The notes under the pieces are model-generated. The model ran no database searches, was not told the origin of the DNA, and saw nothing but the letters and a program-made list of their open reading frames with translations. A program made the translations under genes and the position numbers. Below are positions 1 to 6,677 of a DNA stretch of 8,183 nucleotides, piece by piece. The DNA comes from DASTGO01 sp035719045. GTDB lineage: Bacteria; Actinomycetota; Actinomycetes; Actinomycetales; Kineosporiaceae. The stretch lies in the NCBI GenBank assembly GCA_035719045.1, contig DASTGO010000095.1, positions 1-8,183 on the forward strand, in the 5' to 3' direction. Position 1 is the first letter of the stretch; each line of letters starts with the position of its first letter.

Positions 1-1
1 C

Positions 2-1897
2 TGGTCGGCGGACACCCGTCCCGGACTGCTCGCCCGGGAGCTGGCCCGGGCCGGGATCAGCTCCGCCGCCGTCGGCACCGGCGCGGTGATCGCCCTCGCG
101 GACGCCTCCGGCCGGGTCGCGCACGCCTGGCCCGCAGTGCCGCCCCTGCCGGACGGCGGGATCGACCCGGCCGCCGACAGCGCCGGCCTGGCCGACCAGG
201 TCCGGACCGCGCTGGCCACGGATCCGGGCCTGCTCGTGGTGGACGTGGGCGCCGTCCGGGACCCGGCCGTGGCCGGTGGCCGGGACCCGGTCGCCCGCGC
301 CGAACAGGTGTCGGCGGTGGACTCCCGGATCCAGCTGGTGCTCGGCGAGCTGCCGCCGACGGCCACCGTCGTGGTGGCCTCGCTGGCGGACGCCGGCCCG
401 GCCCCGTCCCTGCAACTGCTGGCCGCGACCGGACCCGCCGGCACCGACGGCCGCGCGGCCCACCCCTACCAGGGACGGCTGCTGGGTGGCTCCGCCGGGC
501 GGGACGGGCTGGCCGCCGGCACGGACCTGCTGCCCACCCTGCTGGACGCCCTCGGGGTGACCCCGCCCGCGGCCGCCGACGGACAGCCGCTGCGCACCTC
601 CGGGGCGGACCCCGACCCGACCGTCCGCCTGGAGCACGTGGTGGACCTCGACCAGGCGGCGCAGGCGGTGGCGGCGGCGACCCCGTGGTTCCTCGCCCTG
701 CTGGCCGCCACGCAGCTGGCCCTCTACGTCGGCACGGTGTGGCTGCTGCGCCGTCCCGGTGGTGTCCCGGCCGGACCGCTCTCCCGGCTGCGGAGCCTGC
801 GGGTGCTGCGCCGGGTCGCGGTCGTCGTCGCGACCGTTCCCGCGGCGGCCCTGCTGGCCGGGTTCATCCCCTGGTGGCGGGAGTCCTCGCCGTGGCCGGC
901 CGCTGTGGCCGCCGTCGCCACCTTCTGCCTCCCGCTGGCCCTGATCGCGCTGGCCGGACCGTGGCGGGCGGCACCGCTCGGGCCCGCCGCGGTGGCCGCC
1001 GGGCTCACCGCACTGGTGTTCGCGGCGGAGGCGGTGACCGGTTCCCCGCGGTTGCCCGGGGGGCTGATCGGGTTGCAGCCGCTGGCCGGAGACCGGGTGC
1101 ACGGGCTGAGCGACTCCATGTCCGCCCTGCTCGGGACGGGGGCGTTGCTGGCCGCCACCGCCGCCGCGCAACTCCTGCTCCGCCGCGGGCGGCCGCGGGC
1201 GGCGGTGCTCGCGGTGGCCGGTACGGGTCTGGCGACGGTCCTGGTCGACACCGTGCCCGGCTGGGGCGGGGACGGCGACGGCCCGCTGTACCTGCTGCCC
1301 GCGTTCGGAGTGCTCGGGCTGCTGGTCGCCGGTCGCCGGGCCGGACTGCGGCCGGCGGTGCTCCTGGTCGTCGGGGGCGCGACGCTCGTCGCGGGGGCGG
1401 CCGTGCTGGACCGGCTGCGCCCACCCGCCGACCGCACCGCGCCCGGCCGGTTCGTCCAGGCCGCGCTCGACGGTGGTGCCGGGCGGATCCTGGAGCAGCG
1501 GGCCGGACGGGAACTGTCCCTGCTGCTGGAGCCACTGGCCTGGCTGCTGCCGGTCGCCGTGCTGTTCGGCATGCTCGTGTTGGCCCGCCCGCAGGCCTGG
1601 GGAGCACCGCTGAGGTCGGCCGTCACCCGGGTGCCGGTGCTGCGGCACGGGCTGGTCGCGCTGGGCCTGCTGCTCGGGATCGGCACCGCCGTCGGGGAGA
1701 CCGGGCTGGCGGTCCCGGCGACGGCGGCGGCCCTGCTGGTCCCGCTGCTGGTCGCGGCCTGCGTGCGGTCCCTGGAACTGGACGCCGCGGACCGTCTGGA
1801 CGCCGCGGTCGCCGCCGCCCGCCGGGAGGGCCGGACCTCCCCGCGGGGCCGGGGCCACCGCCCGAAGGTGGCCGGCGCCGACGATCTGGTTGGGTAG
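2..1897 (+). CDS. Membrane protein with degenerate alkaline-phosphatase-like domain (5' end missing)
   Basis: The reading frame is open from the window edge, so the true start lies upstream; the first in-window GTG (position 86) is internal, because the codons before it read as normal protein. Numbering from that GTG, residues 1-195 look like the C-terminal half of an alkaline-phosphatase-superfamily fold. They contain a VDSRIQLVLGELPPTATVVV stretch, like the helix and strand before the metal-binding DHG of that superfamily, and later DLLPTLLDALGV. Where a DHG-type metal motif is expected the protein reads ASLADAG, so this part looks catalytically dead. Residues about 199-560 hold roughly eleven hydrophobic segments (near 199-221, 241-262, 269-291, 299-318, 344-364, 371-389, 400-416, 421-440, 482-500, 519-538, 539-560). 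A basic, probably cytoplasmic tail follows. Function unknown. The domain assignment is by eye; the membrane character is firm. Confidence 0.8.
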   Translation, partial: WSADTRPGLLARELARAGISSAAVGTGAVIALADASGRVAHAWPAVPPLPDGGIDPAADSAGLADQVRTALATDPGLLVVDVGAVRDPAVAGGRDPVARAEQVSAVDSRIQLVLGELPPTATVVVASLADAGPAPSLQLLAATGPAGTDGRAAHPYQGRLLGGSAGRDGLAAGTDLLPTLLDALGVTPPAAADGQPLRTSGADPDPTVRLEHVVDLDQAAQAVAAATPWFLALLAATQLALYVGTVWLLRRPGGVPAGPLSRLRSLRVLRRVAVVVATVPAAALLAGFIPWWRESSPWPAAVAAVATFCLPLALIALAGPWRAAPLGPAAVAAGLTALVFAAEAVTGSPRLPGGLIGLQPLAGDRVHGLSDSMSALLGTGALLAATAAAQLLLRRGRPRAAVLAVAGTGLATVLVDTVPGWGGDGDGPLYLLPAFGVLGLLVAGRRAGLRPAVLLVVGGATLVAGAAVLDRLRPPADRTAPGRFVQAALDGGAGRILEQRAGRELSLLLEPLAWLLPVAVLFGMLVLARPQAWGAPLRSAVTRVPVLRHGLVALGLLLGIGTAVGETGLAVPATAAALLVPLLVAACVRSLELDAADRLDAAVAAARREGRTSPRGRGHRPKVAGADDLVG

Positions 1898-1905
1898 GCG
1901 CTGCC

Positions 1906-3816
1906 ATGTCATCCCCCATCTCGGGCCCCTCCGCCGCGCCGGGCCGGACCCGCACCGCCCGAGCCACCGCTGCCGTGCTGCCCGAAGCGCCCGCGCTGGC
2001 CGCCGTCGACGCCGAGGCCGCCCGCTTCCAGGCCGACGGAGGTCAGCCGGGGATCGCCTACGGGGTGGTCGCCGGGGGCGCACTGGTGCACAGCGGCGGG
2101 CTGGGCGAGCGGCGGGCCGGGGGCGGCACCCCACCGGACGCCGGGACCGGGTTCCGGATCGCGTCCATGACCAAGTGCTTCACGGCCGCGGTGATCCTGC
2201 AGTTGCGCGACGAGGGCGTGCTGCGGCTGGACGACCCCGTGTCGGCCCACGTGCCGGAGGCCCGGGGACTGCGCGGGCCGACCGCGGACTCCCCGGCGAT
2301 CACCGTCCGGGACCTGCTCACCATGGCCGGCGGCTTCCCGACCGACGACCCGTGGGGGGACCGGCAACAGGGCCTGCCCGGGGAGCGGTTCGCCGCACTG
2401 GTCCGCGGAGGGCTCAGCTTCGCCTGGGCGCCCGGCACGGCGTTCGAGTACTCCAACCTCGGATACGCGCTGCTCGGGCGGGTGATCGAGACCTGCACCG
2501 GCGCGGCCTACCGGGACGTGGTGACGGCCCGGCTGCTGACCCCGCTGGGGATGAGCTGCACCGGCTTCGACGCCGCCGTCCTGCCGGCCCGGGAGCTGGC
2601 CACCGGGCACCGGGTCGGCGACGGAGGCTGGCAGCCGGTCCCCTACGACCCGTACGGCGCCTTCGCCCCGATGGGTGGACTGTTCAGCACCGTGGCGGAC
2701 CTCGCCCGCTGGATCGGCGAGTACACCGACGCGTTCCCGCCCCGGGACGACCCGGAGGGCGGGCACCCGCTCTGCCGGGCCTCCCGCCGGGAGCAGCAGC
2801 AGGCGCACCGGGGGATCCCGCCGCAGCTGATCTGGCCGTCGGTGGACGCCGTGCCCACGGTGCGGTTCACGGGGTACGGGTACGGCCTGGTCGTCGAGCA
2901 CGACCCCGCCCACGGACTGGTGGTCGGGCACAGTGGCGGCTACCCGGGGTTCGGCTCCCACATGCGCTGGCATCCCCGGACCGGTCTCGGGGTGGTGGTC
3001 CTCGGCAACGCGACCTACTCGGCGGCCCAGCGACCGGCGGCCCGGATGCTGTCCGCCCTGCTCTCGACCGCCGGCCGGACCGCGCGCCGGGCCCGCCGCA
3101 GCGCCGGACCCAGCATCGCCGTCCGGGCGGGCGCCTCCCCGGTGCAGCCGCCGCCGTCGGGGCAGGAGCTGTGGGAGGCGACCGCCGCCGCCCGCCGCGC
3201 CGTCGAGGGCCTGCTCATCCAGGGCTGGGACGACGCGGTCGCCGCGGACCTGTTCGCGGAGAACGTCGACCTGGACCTGCCACTGGTCCGCCGCCGCGCG
3301 GAGCTGGAGCGCCTGAGGCAGCGGCTGGGACCGCTCACCGCCGACCCGGCCGCCCCCGTGGACCGGTCCTCGCCCGCGCAGTGCGCCTGGTGGATGCGGG
3401 GACCGGGCGGCCGGGTCCGGGTGGCGATCATGCTCAGTCCGCAGTCCCCACCCCGGATCCAGACCCTGCAGCTGACCCTGGCCGCCGAACCCGTCCCGGT
3501 CCTGCGCCGGGTGGCCGAACTCGTCGTCGCCCAGCTCGCCGAGCCCTGCCCACAGTGGCCGCAGGCGCTGGCCACCGGCGTGGACCTGGACCGGACGGCC
3601 CTGGACCGGACGCTACGGGTGGCCGCCGCCTGGGCCGGTGCCTGCGACCTGGTCGCGGTGACCGCCGGGGACGGGCTCGGTCAGGCCACGTTCCGCCTGG
3701 CCGGGGAGCGGGCCGACCTGTCCCTGACCCTCACCGTCGACCCGCCCGCCGGACCGCCCACCGGGGACGACGCCCTGCCCGTGGTCCGGCGGTTCGGCCT
3801 CGCCGTCGAGCTGTAG
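1906..3816 (+). CDS. Beta-lactamase-fold serine hydrolase with C-terminal NTF2-like region
   Basis: 636 residues. Residues about 30-380 carry the three motifs of the class C beta-lactamase/DD-peptidase/esterase family: SMTK (nucleophile Ser87, Lys90), YSN (Tyr182, Asn184) and HSGG (His342 to Gly345). The fold acts through an acyl-serine intermediate; the substrate (peptide, ester or lactam) cannot be read from sequence. After a basic linker, residues about 418-525 resemble the NTF2-like accessory domain I recall on actinobacterial serine hydrolases (FAENVDLDLP, then AWWMRGPGGRVRV). Residues 526-636 form a further uncharacterised segment. There is no signal peptide or membrane segment, so the protein is probably cytoplasmic, unlike penicillin-binding proteins. 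The frame is open far upstream, but ATG 1906 is the sensible start: it lies 8 bases after the preceding stop with a weak GGGTAGG ribosome-binding site at 1892-1898. Probably co-transcribed with the membrane-protein gene. Confidence 0.9.
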   Translation: MSSPISGPSAAPGRTRTARATAAVLPEAPALAAVDAEAARFQADGGQPGIAYGVVAGGALVHSGGLGERRAGGGTPPDAGTGFRIASMTKCFTAAVILQLRDEGVLRLDDPVSAHVPEARGLRGPTADSPAITVRDLLTMAGGFPTDDPWGDRQQGLPGERFAALVRGGLSFAWAPGTAFEYSNLGYALLGRVIETCTGAAYRDVVTARLLTPLGMSCTGFDAAVLPARELATGHRVGDGGWQPVPYDPYGAFAPMGGLFSTVADLARWIGEYTDAFPPRDDPEGGHPLCRASRREQQQAHRGIPPQLIWPSVDAVPTVRFTGYGYGLVVEHDPAHGLVVGHSGGYPGFGSHMRWHPRTGLGVVVLGNATYSAAQRPAARMLSALLSTAGRTARRARRSAGPSIAVRAGASPVQPPPSGQELWEATAAARRAVEGLLIQGWDDAVAADLFAENVDLDLPLVRRRAELERLRQRLGPLTADPAAPVDRSSPAQCAWWMRGPGGRVRVAIMLSPQSPPRIQTLQLTLAAEPVPVLRRVAELVVAQLAEPCPQWPQALATGVDLDRTALDRTLRVAAAWAGACDLVAVTAGDGLGQATFRLAGERADLSLTLTVDPPAGPPTGDDALPVVRRFGLAVEL

Positions 3817-3863
3817 CCCCGGCGGCGGTCGGGAACCGGAAGCGTGCGGGTGCTCCGACCGGG

Positions 3864-3904
3864 CCCGTCCCCGCCGACCGCACCCGTCCCCGCCGACCGG
3901 GTGC
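3864..3904. repeat. Direct repeat and hairpin in the convergent gap
   Basis: The 17-mer CCCGTCCCCGCCGACCG occurs at 3864-3880 and again, exactly, at 3883-3899. The second copy lies inside an inverted repeat, GCACCCG (3880-3886) with CGGGTGC (3898-3904), loop 11 bases. GCACCCG can also pair with another CGGGTGC at 3847-3853, so two mutually exclusive hairpins are possible. The position between two convergent genes (stops at 3816 and 3910) suggests a bidirectional terminator. There is no T-tract, which is common in high-GC actinobacteria. The terminator role is inference. Confidence 0.45.
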
Positions 3905-3909
3905 GCCGC

Positions 3910-4887
3910 TCAGCGCAGGGTGAGCTGGCGGGAGGCGACCCCGGACCGGGCCCGGCGCTCGTCCGCGGTCAGCGGCGTGGTGACCGCCATCGCCTGCTGC
4001 AGGCGCTCCCCGAAGGCCTTCGCGGCGTCCTCGACGTCCCCGGCCTCGGCGTCGGGGGTGAGGTCCCAGACCGGAACCACGATGCCGAGCGCCCGGAAGG
4101 AGCCGACGTAGCGGGTGCCCTCCCCCAGTCCGGACTCGCCCGCCGCGTGCAGCCGGGCGATGCCGTCCAGCAGCTCCCCCTCCGGATGCGGCATCACCCA
4201 GCGCAGGTGGCGGCGCTCCCCGACCTGGCACCAGTACGCCGCCTCGACCGACTGCAGCCGTCGGGTGGGCACGACGGCCGCGTTCGCCCGTTCCAGGGAG
4301 TCCCGGACCTCCGGGGTCTGCTCGGCGGAGGGGTCGAGCCAGAAGTCGAACCCGTCGTGGACGGTGATCTCGGGAGTGGCCGCCGGGTCGACGAGGTCCT
4401 GCAGCCGGTACGTCGTGTCCAGCGCAGAGGTGTCCGGGACGGGCGTGCCGGGGGCACCGGCGAGCGCACCAAGCAGGGCGGCCGCGGCGTCCCGGCTGGG
4501 GTCCACCGGGCTGCCGGCCGTCTGCAGGCCGACGAACACGTTCCCGTCGTTGCGCCGCATCGCCGGCCAGGCCATCGGCAGCACCGTGGCCACATGGACC
4601 TCGCTGCCGGCGTGCTCACCCGCGGCCGGACCCGCGAGCCGGACGGTCATCGAGGCGGCCGGCACGATCTCGCGCAGCGCCACCCAGTCGCATTCCGCGG
4701 GCAGACCCTCGAACGGCCGGGCGACCAGGCGGGACGCCTCGACCAGGGCGGCGCGACCGTGGCAGGCCTTGTACCGCTTGCCGGACCCGCACGGGCAGGG
4801 CTCGCGGCCACCCACCACGGGGATCTCGGCGTCGGGGGCCGACGGTGCGGCGACGGAACCGGCGGGACGGCGGGACTTCTTGCCCAT
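3910..4887 (-). CDS. SEC-C motif protein, DUF5926 family
   Basis: 325 residues. The start is the ATG giving MGKKSRRP, 5 bases after a GAGAGAG ribosome-binding site (4893-4899). A further in-frame ATG 39 codons upstream is rejected because it would translate the likely promoter into an Arg/Pro/Ala-rich shadow. Near the N-terminus, EPCPCGSGKRYKACHG is a SEC-C zinc-binding motif (Cys31, Cys33, Cys42, His43), the type found at the SecA C-terminus. The rest (residues about 50-325) fits the actinobacterial DUF5926 family, of unknown function, with conserved-looking stretches such as HDGFDFWLDP and AYWCQVGERRHLRWVMPHPE. There is no membrane segment, so it is cytoplasmic. SEC-C motifs often mediate protein contacts; a link to translation or secretion is only a suggestion. 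It lies downstream of the ATPase gene with a 136-base gap and probably has its own promoter. Confidence 0.9.
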   Translation of the reverse strand: MGKKSRRPAGSVAAPSAPDAEIPVVGGREPCPCGSGKRYKACHGRAALVEASRLVARPFEGLPAECDWVALREIVPAASMTVRLAGPAAGEHAGSEVHVATVLPMAWPAMRRNDGNVFVGLQTAGSPVDPSRDAAAALLGALAGAPGTPVPDTSALDTTYRLQDLVDPAATPEITVHDGFDFWLDPSAEQTPEVRDSLERANAAVVPTRRLQSVEAAYWCQVGERRHLRWVMPHPEGELLDGIARLHAAGESGLGEGTRYVGSFRALGIVVPVWDLTPDAEAGDVEDAAKAFGERLQQAMAVTTPLTADERRARSGVASRQLTLR

Positions 4888-4969
4888 CTGAACTCTCTCG
4901 GCAGGTCGGCGGGCCGGCCGGCGCGCCGCCGGACCGGTGCGAATCGGCGCCACCCGGGCGCGGCCCGCG

Positions 4970-4975
4970 AGCCTA
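4970..4975 (-). promoter_or_regulatory. Likely -10 box for the DUF5926 gene
   Basis: On the minus strand the hexamer TAGGCT matches the actinobacterial -10 pattern TAnnnT. It stands out in a GC-rich gap between the ATPase gene and the DUF5926 gene. No convincing -35 is visible 16-18 bases upstream. Transcription would begin near 4963, giving a leader of about 75 bases. The leader contains a short hairpin (CCGGCG 4918-4923 with CGCCGG 4927-4932) before the ribosome-binding site. Confidence 0.45.
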
Positions 4976-4989
4976 CCGCGTCGGCCGCA

Positions 4990-5014
4990 GGTCCCGGTGC
5001 ACACCGCCCGGACC
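4990..5014 (-). terminator. Imperfect hairpin after the ATP-binding protein gene
   Basis: GGTCC (4990-4994) pairs with GGACC (5010-5014), and inside it GGT (4996-4998) pairs with ACC (5003-5005) around a four-base loop, with unpaired bases between. It begins 9 bases past the ATPase stop codon and precedes the -10 box of the next gene, as expected for a terminator or attenuator separating two transcripts. There is no T-run, and the interrupted stem makes this tentative. Confidence 0.3.
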
Positions 5015-5023
5015 CGTCCTCGC

Positions 5024-5518
5024 TCAGATCCTCAGCCGTAGGCTCCCTGCGACGGGGTGGCGTGCCGGAGAGGTGAGCAGCGCCCACACCGTCCGCAGGT
5101 CGCCGACGTGATCGACCACGCCCCACTGGTCGGTCAGTCCCTCGACGATCCGCAGCCCGCGACCCGCCTCCGCGAGCAGGTCCCCGCTGCGGGGAGCCGG
5201 CCGGCTGCCCGGTGCACCACCATCGGTGACCTTGAGCGTCACCCGGTCGTTCTCCACCCGCCAGCCGACCAGGAGTGCACCGCCGGCGATCGGCCGGGCG
5301 TGCCGCACGGCGTTGCCGAGCAGCTCCGAGACCACGACCTCGATGTCGTCGAGCAGGGTCCGGCTCAGGCCCACGGCAGCCAGTTCGCCGCGGACCCGGT
5401 GCCGGGCCAGGGCCACGGCAGCCGGGCTGTGCGGCAGCCGGAGCACGTCGGCGACCGCCGTCCCCTCCGTCGCGGGCTTCTCCGTATCGGGCTTCCCGGA
5501 TACCTCGGTCGTGCTCAC
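5024..5518 (-). CDS. RsbW-like ATP-binding protein (HATPase_c_2)
   Basis: 164 residues. It has the GHKL ATPase fold of anti-sigma serine kinases such as RsbW and SpoIIAB. The N-box is at residues 60-74 (EVVVSELLGNAVRHA, with Glu65 and Asn69), the G1 box at DGGAPG (99-104) and the G2 region at AGRGLRIVEGLTDQWG (118-133). It would be cytosolic and bind ATP. In characterised members it phosphorylates or sequesters a partner, but many stand-alone actinobacterial paralogues have no known target. No anti-anti-sigma (STAS), PP2C phosphatase or SigB-type sigma gene lies beside it here. The GTG start is well supported: a strong GGAGG (5524-5528) sits 5 bases upstream, and the conserved domain begins about 25 residues later. 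The first 22 residues are charged and probably disordered. The start overlaps the stop of a possible small ORF (GTGA). Family call sure; partner unknown. Confidence 0.92.
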   Translation of the reverse strand: MSTTEVSGKPDTEKPATEGTAVADVLRLPHSPAAVALARHRVRGELAAVGLSRTLLDDIEVVVSELLGNAVRHARPIAGGALLVGWRVENDRVTLKVTDGGAPGSRPAPRSGDLLAEAGRGLRIVEGLTDQWGVVDHVGDLRTVWALLTSPARHPVAGSLRLRI

Positions 5519-5736
5519 CCGCCCCTCCCTGTCGGGCCGCCCGCCTGCCGCGCAGCCCGCGCACAGACCCCGGCCGCCCCCACCATGGGGTCTACCCCGG
5601 CCTCGGCGACCCGAAACCCGCGGGCGTGCTCCGCCCGGGGGAAACGCCGCGGGGCTCGCAGTTCCTCCTCGCCGGCGCTCGTCGTCACCGTGAGCCCCGC
5701 GCCGGACCGATGGGTTCGCTCGCTGCGCTCGCTCAT
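5515..5736 (-). CDS. Possible small protein, 73 residues, MSERSER start
   Basis: An open frame begins MSERSERTHRSG and ends GGPTGRGG. Its TGA overlaps the GTG of the ATP-binding protein gene (GTGA, 5515-5518), a typical coupling arrangement. Counting codons by eye, GC rises from second to first to third position (roughly 70, 78 and 86 percent), which is the coding order in high-GC genomes, though third-position GC is lower than in neighbouring genes. Against it: there is no ribosome-binding site before the ATG, no recognisable domain, and the first codons fall in a GAGCGAGCGCAGCGAGCG-type repeat. I recall such repeats recurring in actinobacterial genomes and producing MSERSER starts in annotation. 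It contains one Cys pair (none in CxxC form) and no membrane segment. It may be non-coding leader instead. Confidence 0.3.
   Translation of the reverse strand: MSERSERTHRSGAGLTVTTSAGEEELRAPRRFPRAEHARGFRVAEAGVDPMVGAAGVCARAARQAGGPTGRGG
5711..5736 (-). repeat. GAGCGAGCG-type short repeat
   Basis: The minus strand reads ATGAGCGAGCGCAGCGAGCG followed by AACCCA. It is built of two near-identical nine-base units (GAGCGAGCG and CAGCGAGCG). The same motif, encoding SERSER, is one I remember from many unrelated loci in actinobacteria, so it may be a dispersed genomic repeat rather than part of a gene. This rests on recall, not on a second copy in this window. Confidence 0.4.
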
Positions 5737-5750
5737 GGCCAGGAGCCCGA

Positions 5751-5784
5751 GGAGACCTGGACCGGGGAGACCTGGACCGGGGAG
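5751..5784. repeat. Tandem 15-base repeat, just over two copies
   Basis: GGAGACCTGGACCGG is present exactly at 5751-5765 and 5766-5780, followed by GGAG, the start of a third unit (5781-5784). It occupies the space between the phosphodiesterase stop (5787-5789, minus) and the small-ORF start. The unit length is a multiple of three, so copy-number change would preserve frame if the region were translated. Function unknown; replication slippage is the simplest origin. Confidence 0.75.
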
Positions 5785-5786
5785 GG

Positions 5787-6677
5787 TCACCGGGGCGCCT
5801 CCGTGTCCCGGCCGAGCTGCTCCAGCACCGCCTGCGGACGGTTGGTGATGATCGCCTCGACCTCGGCCTGCAGGCAGCGCCGGACGTCCTCGGGCTCGTC
5901 GACGGTCCAGACGTGGACGGCGTGCCCGCGCTCGTGCAGCCGGTCGGGCAGTTCGGGATGGGCCCGCAGCACCTGCACGCCCAACCCCGCGGTGCCGACA
6001 CCGCGCGGCAAGGTGCCCTCGCGCAGCAGCGGCAGCATCCGGTCGGCCAGGAACACCAGCGGGAGCTGCGGGGCGAGTTGCCGCATCCGCCGCAGCGCGA
6101 GCAGGGAGAAGCTCATCACCCGGACCGGGCTGGTCCGGCCCGGTGCCGGGTTCGCCCAGCCGAAGCGGTCCAGGGTCTCCACCAGCCGCCGTTCGACCAG
6201 CCCGCCGTACCGGGTCGGGTGCTTGGTCTCGATGGCCAGTTCGACCCCGGCGCCGGAGTCGGCGACCAGGGTGAGCAGGCGACGCAGGGTGAGCAGTTTC
6301 GAGCGGTCGCCCGGCTCGACGACGTCCGGCTCCTCGTCGTCGGAGTCGGCGGTCGGCAGGCTGCGCCAGGACCCCCAGTCCAGACCCTCCAGCTGGGTCA
6401 GCTCGAGGGTGGAGACCAGGCCGGTCCCGTTGGAGGTGCGGTCGACCCGCCGGTCGTGCACGCAGACCAGGTGCCCGTCCGCGGTCAGCCGGACATCGCA
6501 TTCCAGGGCGTCGGCGCCGACCTCGATCGCCCTGCGGTAGGCGGCCAGGGTGTGCTCGGGCTCCGCCCCGCTGTCCCCGCGGTGGGCGACCACCTGGACC
6601 GGGCCGGAGCGGGTTCGAGGGGCGGGAGGCCGACTCGGGAATCCGATCACGTCCGACTCACATCGTGATGTTCGCAT
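5787..6677 (-). CDS. Glycerophosphodiester phosphodiesterase
   Basis: Up to 296 residues. Hydrolyses glycerophosphodiesters (deacylated phospholipid headgroups) to glycerol-3-phosphate and an alcohol. The TIM-barrel GDPD signatures are in order: HRGDSGAEPEHT (His32, Arg33, Glu41), ECDVRLTADGHLVCVHD (Glu59, Asp61, catalytic His74), ELAIETKHP (Glu150, Lys152), and the C-terminal HVWTVDE followed by AIITNRPQ. The usual PENT is PEHT here. Residues 109-126 form an acidic loop (DSDDEEPDVVEPGD). There is no signal peptide, so it is cytosolic. The start is uncertain: ATG 6677 has no ribosome-binding site, and GTG 6650, giving VIGFPSRPP, is equally possible, as the family domain begins only at VQVVAHRG. 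It is the first gene of the minus-strand set, divergent from the sigma factor gene. Confidence 0.93.
   Translation of the reverse strand: MRTSRCESDVIGFPSRPPAPRTRSGPVQVVAHRGDSGAEPEHTLAAYRRAIEVGADALECDVRLTADGHLVCVHDRRVDRTSNGTGLVSTLELTQLEGLDWGSWRSLPTADSDDEEPDVVEPGDRSKLLTLRRLLTLVADSGAGVELAIETKHPTRYGGLVERRLVETLDRFGWANPAPGRTSPVRVMSFSLLALRRMRQLAPQLPLVFLADRMLPLLREGTLPRGVGTAGLGVQVLRAHPELPDRLHERGHAVHVWTVDEPEDVRRCLQAEVEAIITNRPQAVLEQLGRDTEAPR

Noticed and set aside
685..1905. N-terminal extension of the serine hydrolase frame
   Set aside because: It overlaps the membrane-protein gene in another frame and reads as Arg/Pro/Gly-rich shadow; the hydrolase starts naturally at ATG 1906.
3585..3612. CCTGGACCGGACG repeated 15 bases apart inside the hydrolase gene, resembling the 15-base repeat at 5751
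   Set aside because: It encodes in-frame LDRTA/LDRTL; CTGGACCGG is the common Leu-Asp-Arg codon choice here and recurs in other genes, so a link is unlikely.
1890..3923. A 677-codon plus-strand frame overlapping the serine hydrolase
   Set aside because: It is Arg/Pro/Gly/Ala-rich with no domain and is out of frame with a gene carrying intact SMTK, YSN and HSGG motifs: a high-GC shadow.
4888..5004. 39-codon N-terminal extension of the DUF5926 protein
   Set aside because: It has shadow-like composition and covers the TAGGCT promoter and the leader; MGKKSRRP has a proper ribosome-binding site.
3844..5076. Long plus-strand frame opposite the DUF5926 gene
   Set aside because: It is antisense to a gene with a clear SEC-C motif, has no recognisable domain and covers the convergent gap and promoter.
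5587..5598. GGGGT-CT-ACCCC inverted repeat
   Set aside because: Short perfect palindromes are expected by chance in such GC-rich DNA; there is nothing else to mark it as an operator.
5275..6540. Long plus-strand frame opposite the ATPase and phosphodiesterase
   Set aside because: It is Arg/Ser/Pro-rich and antisense to two recognisable genes.
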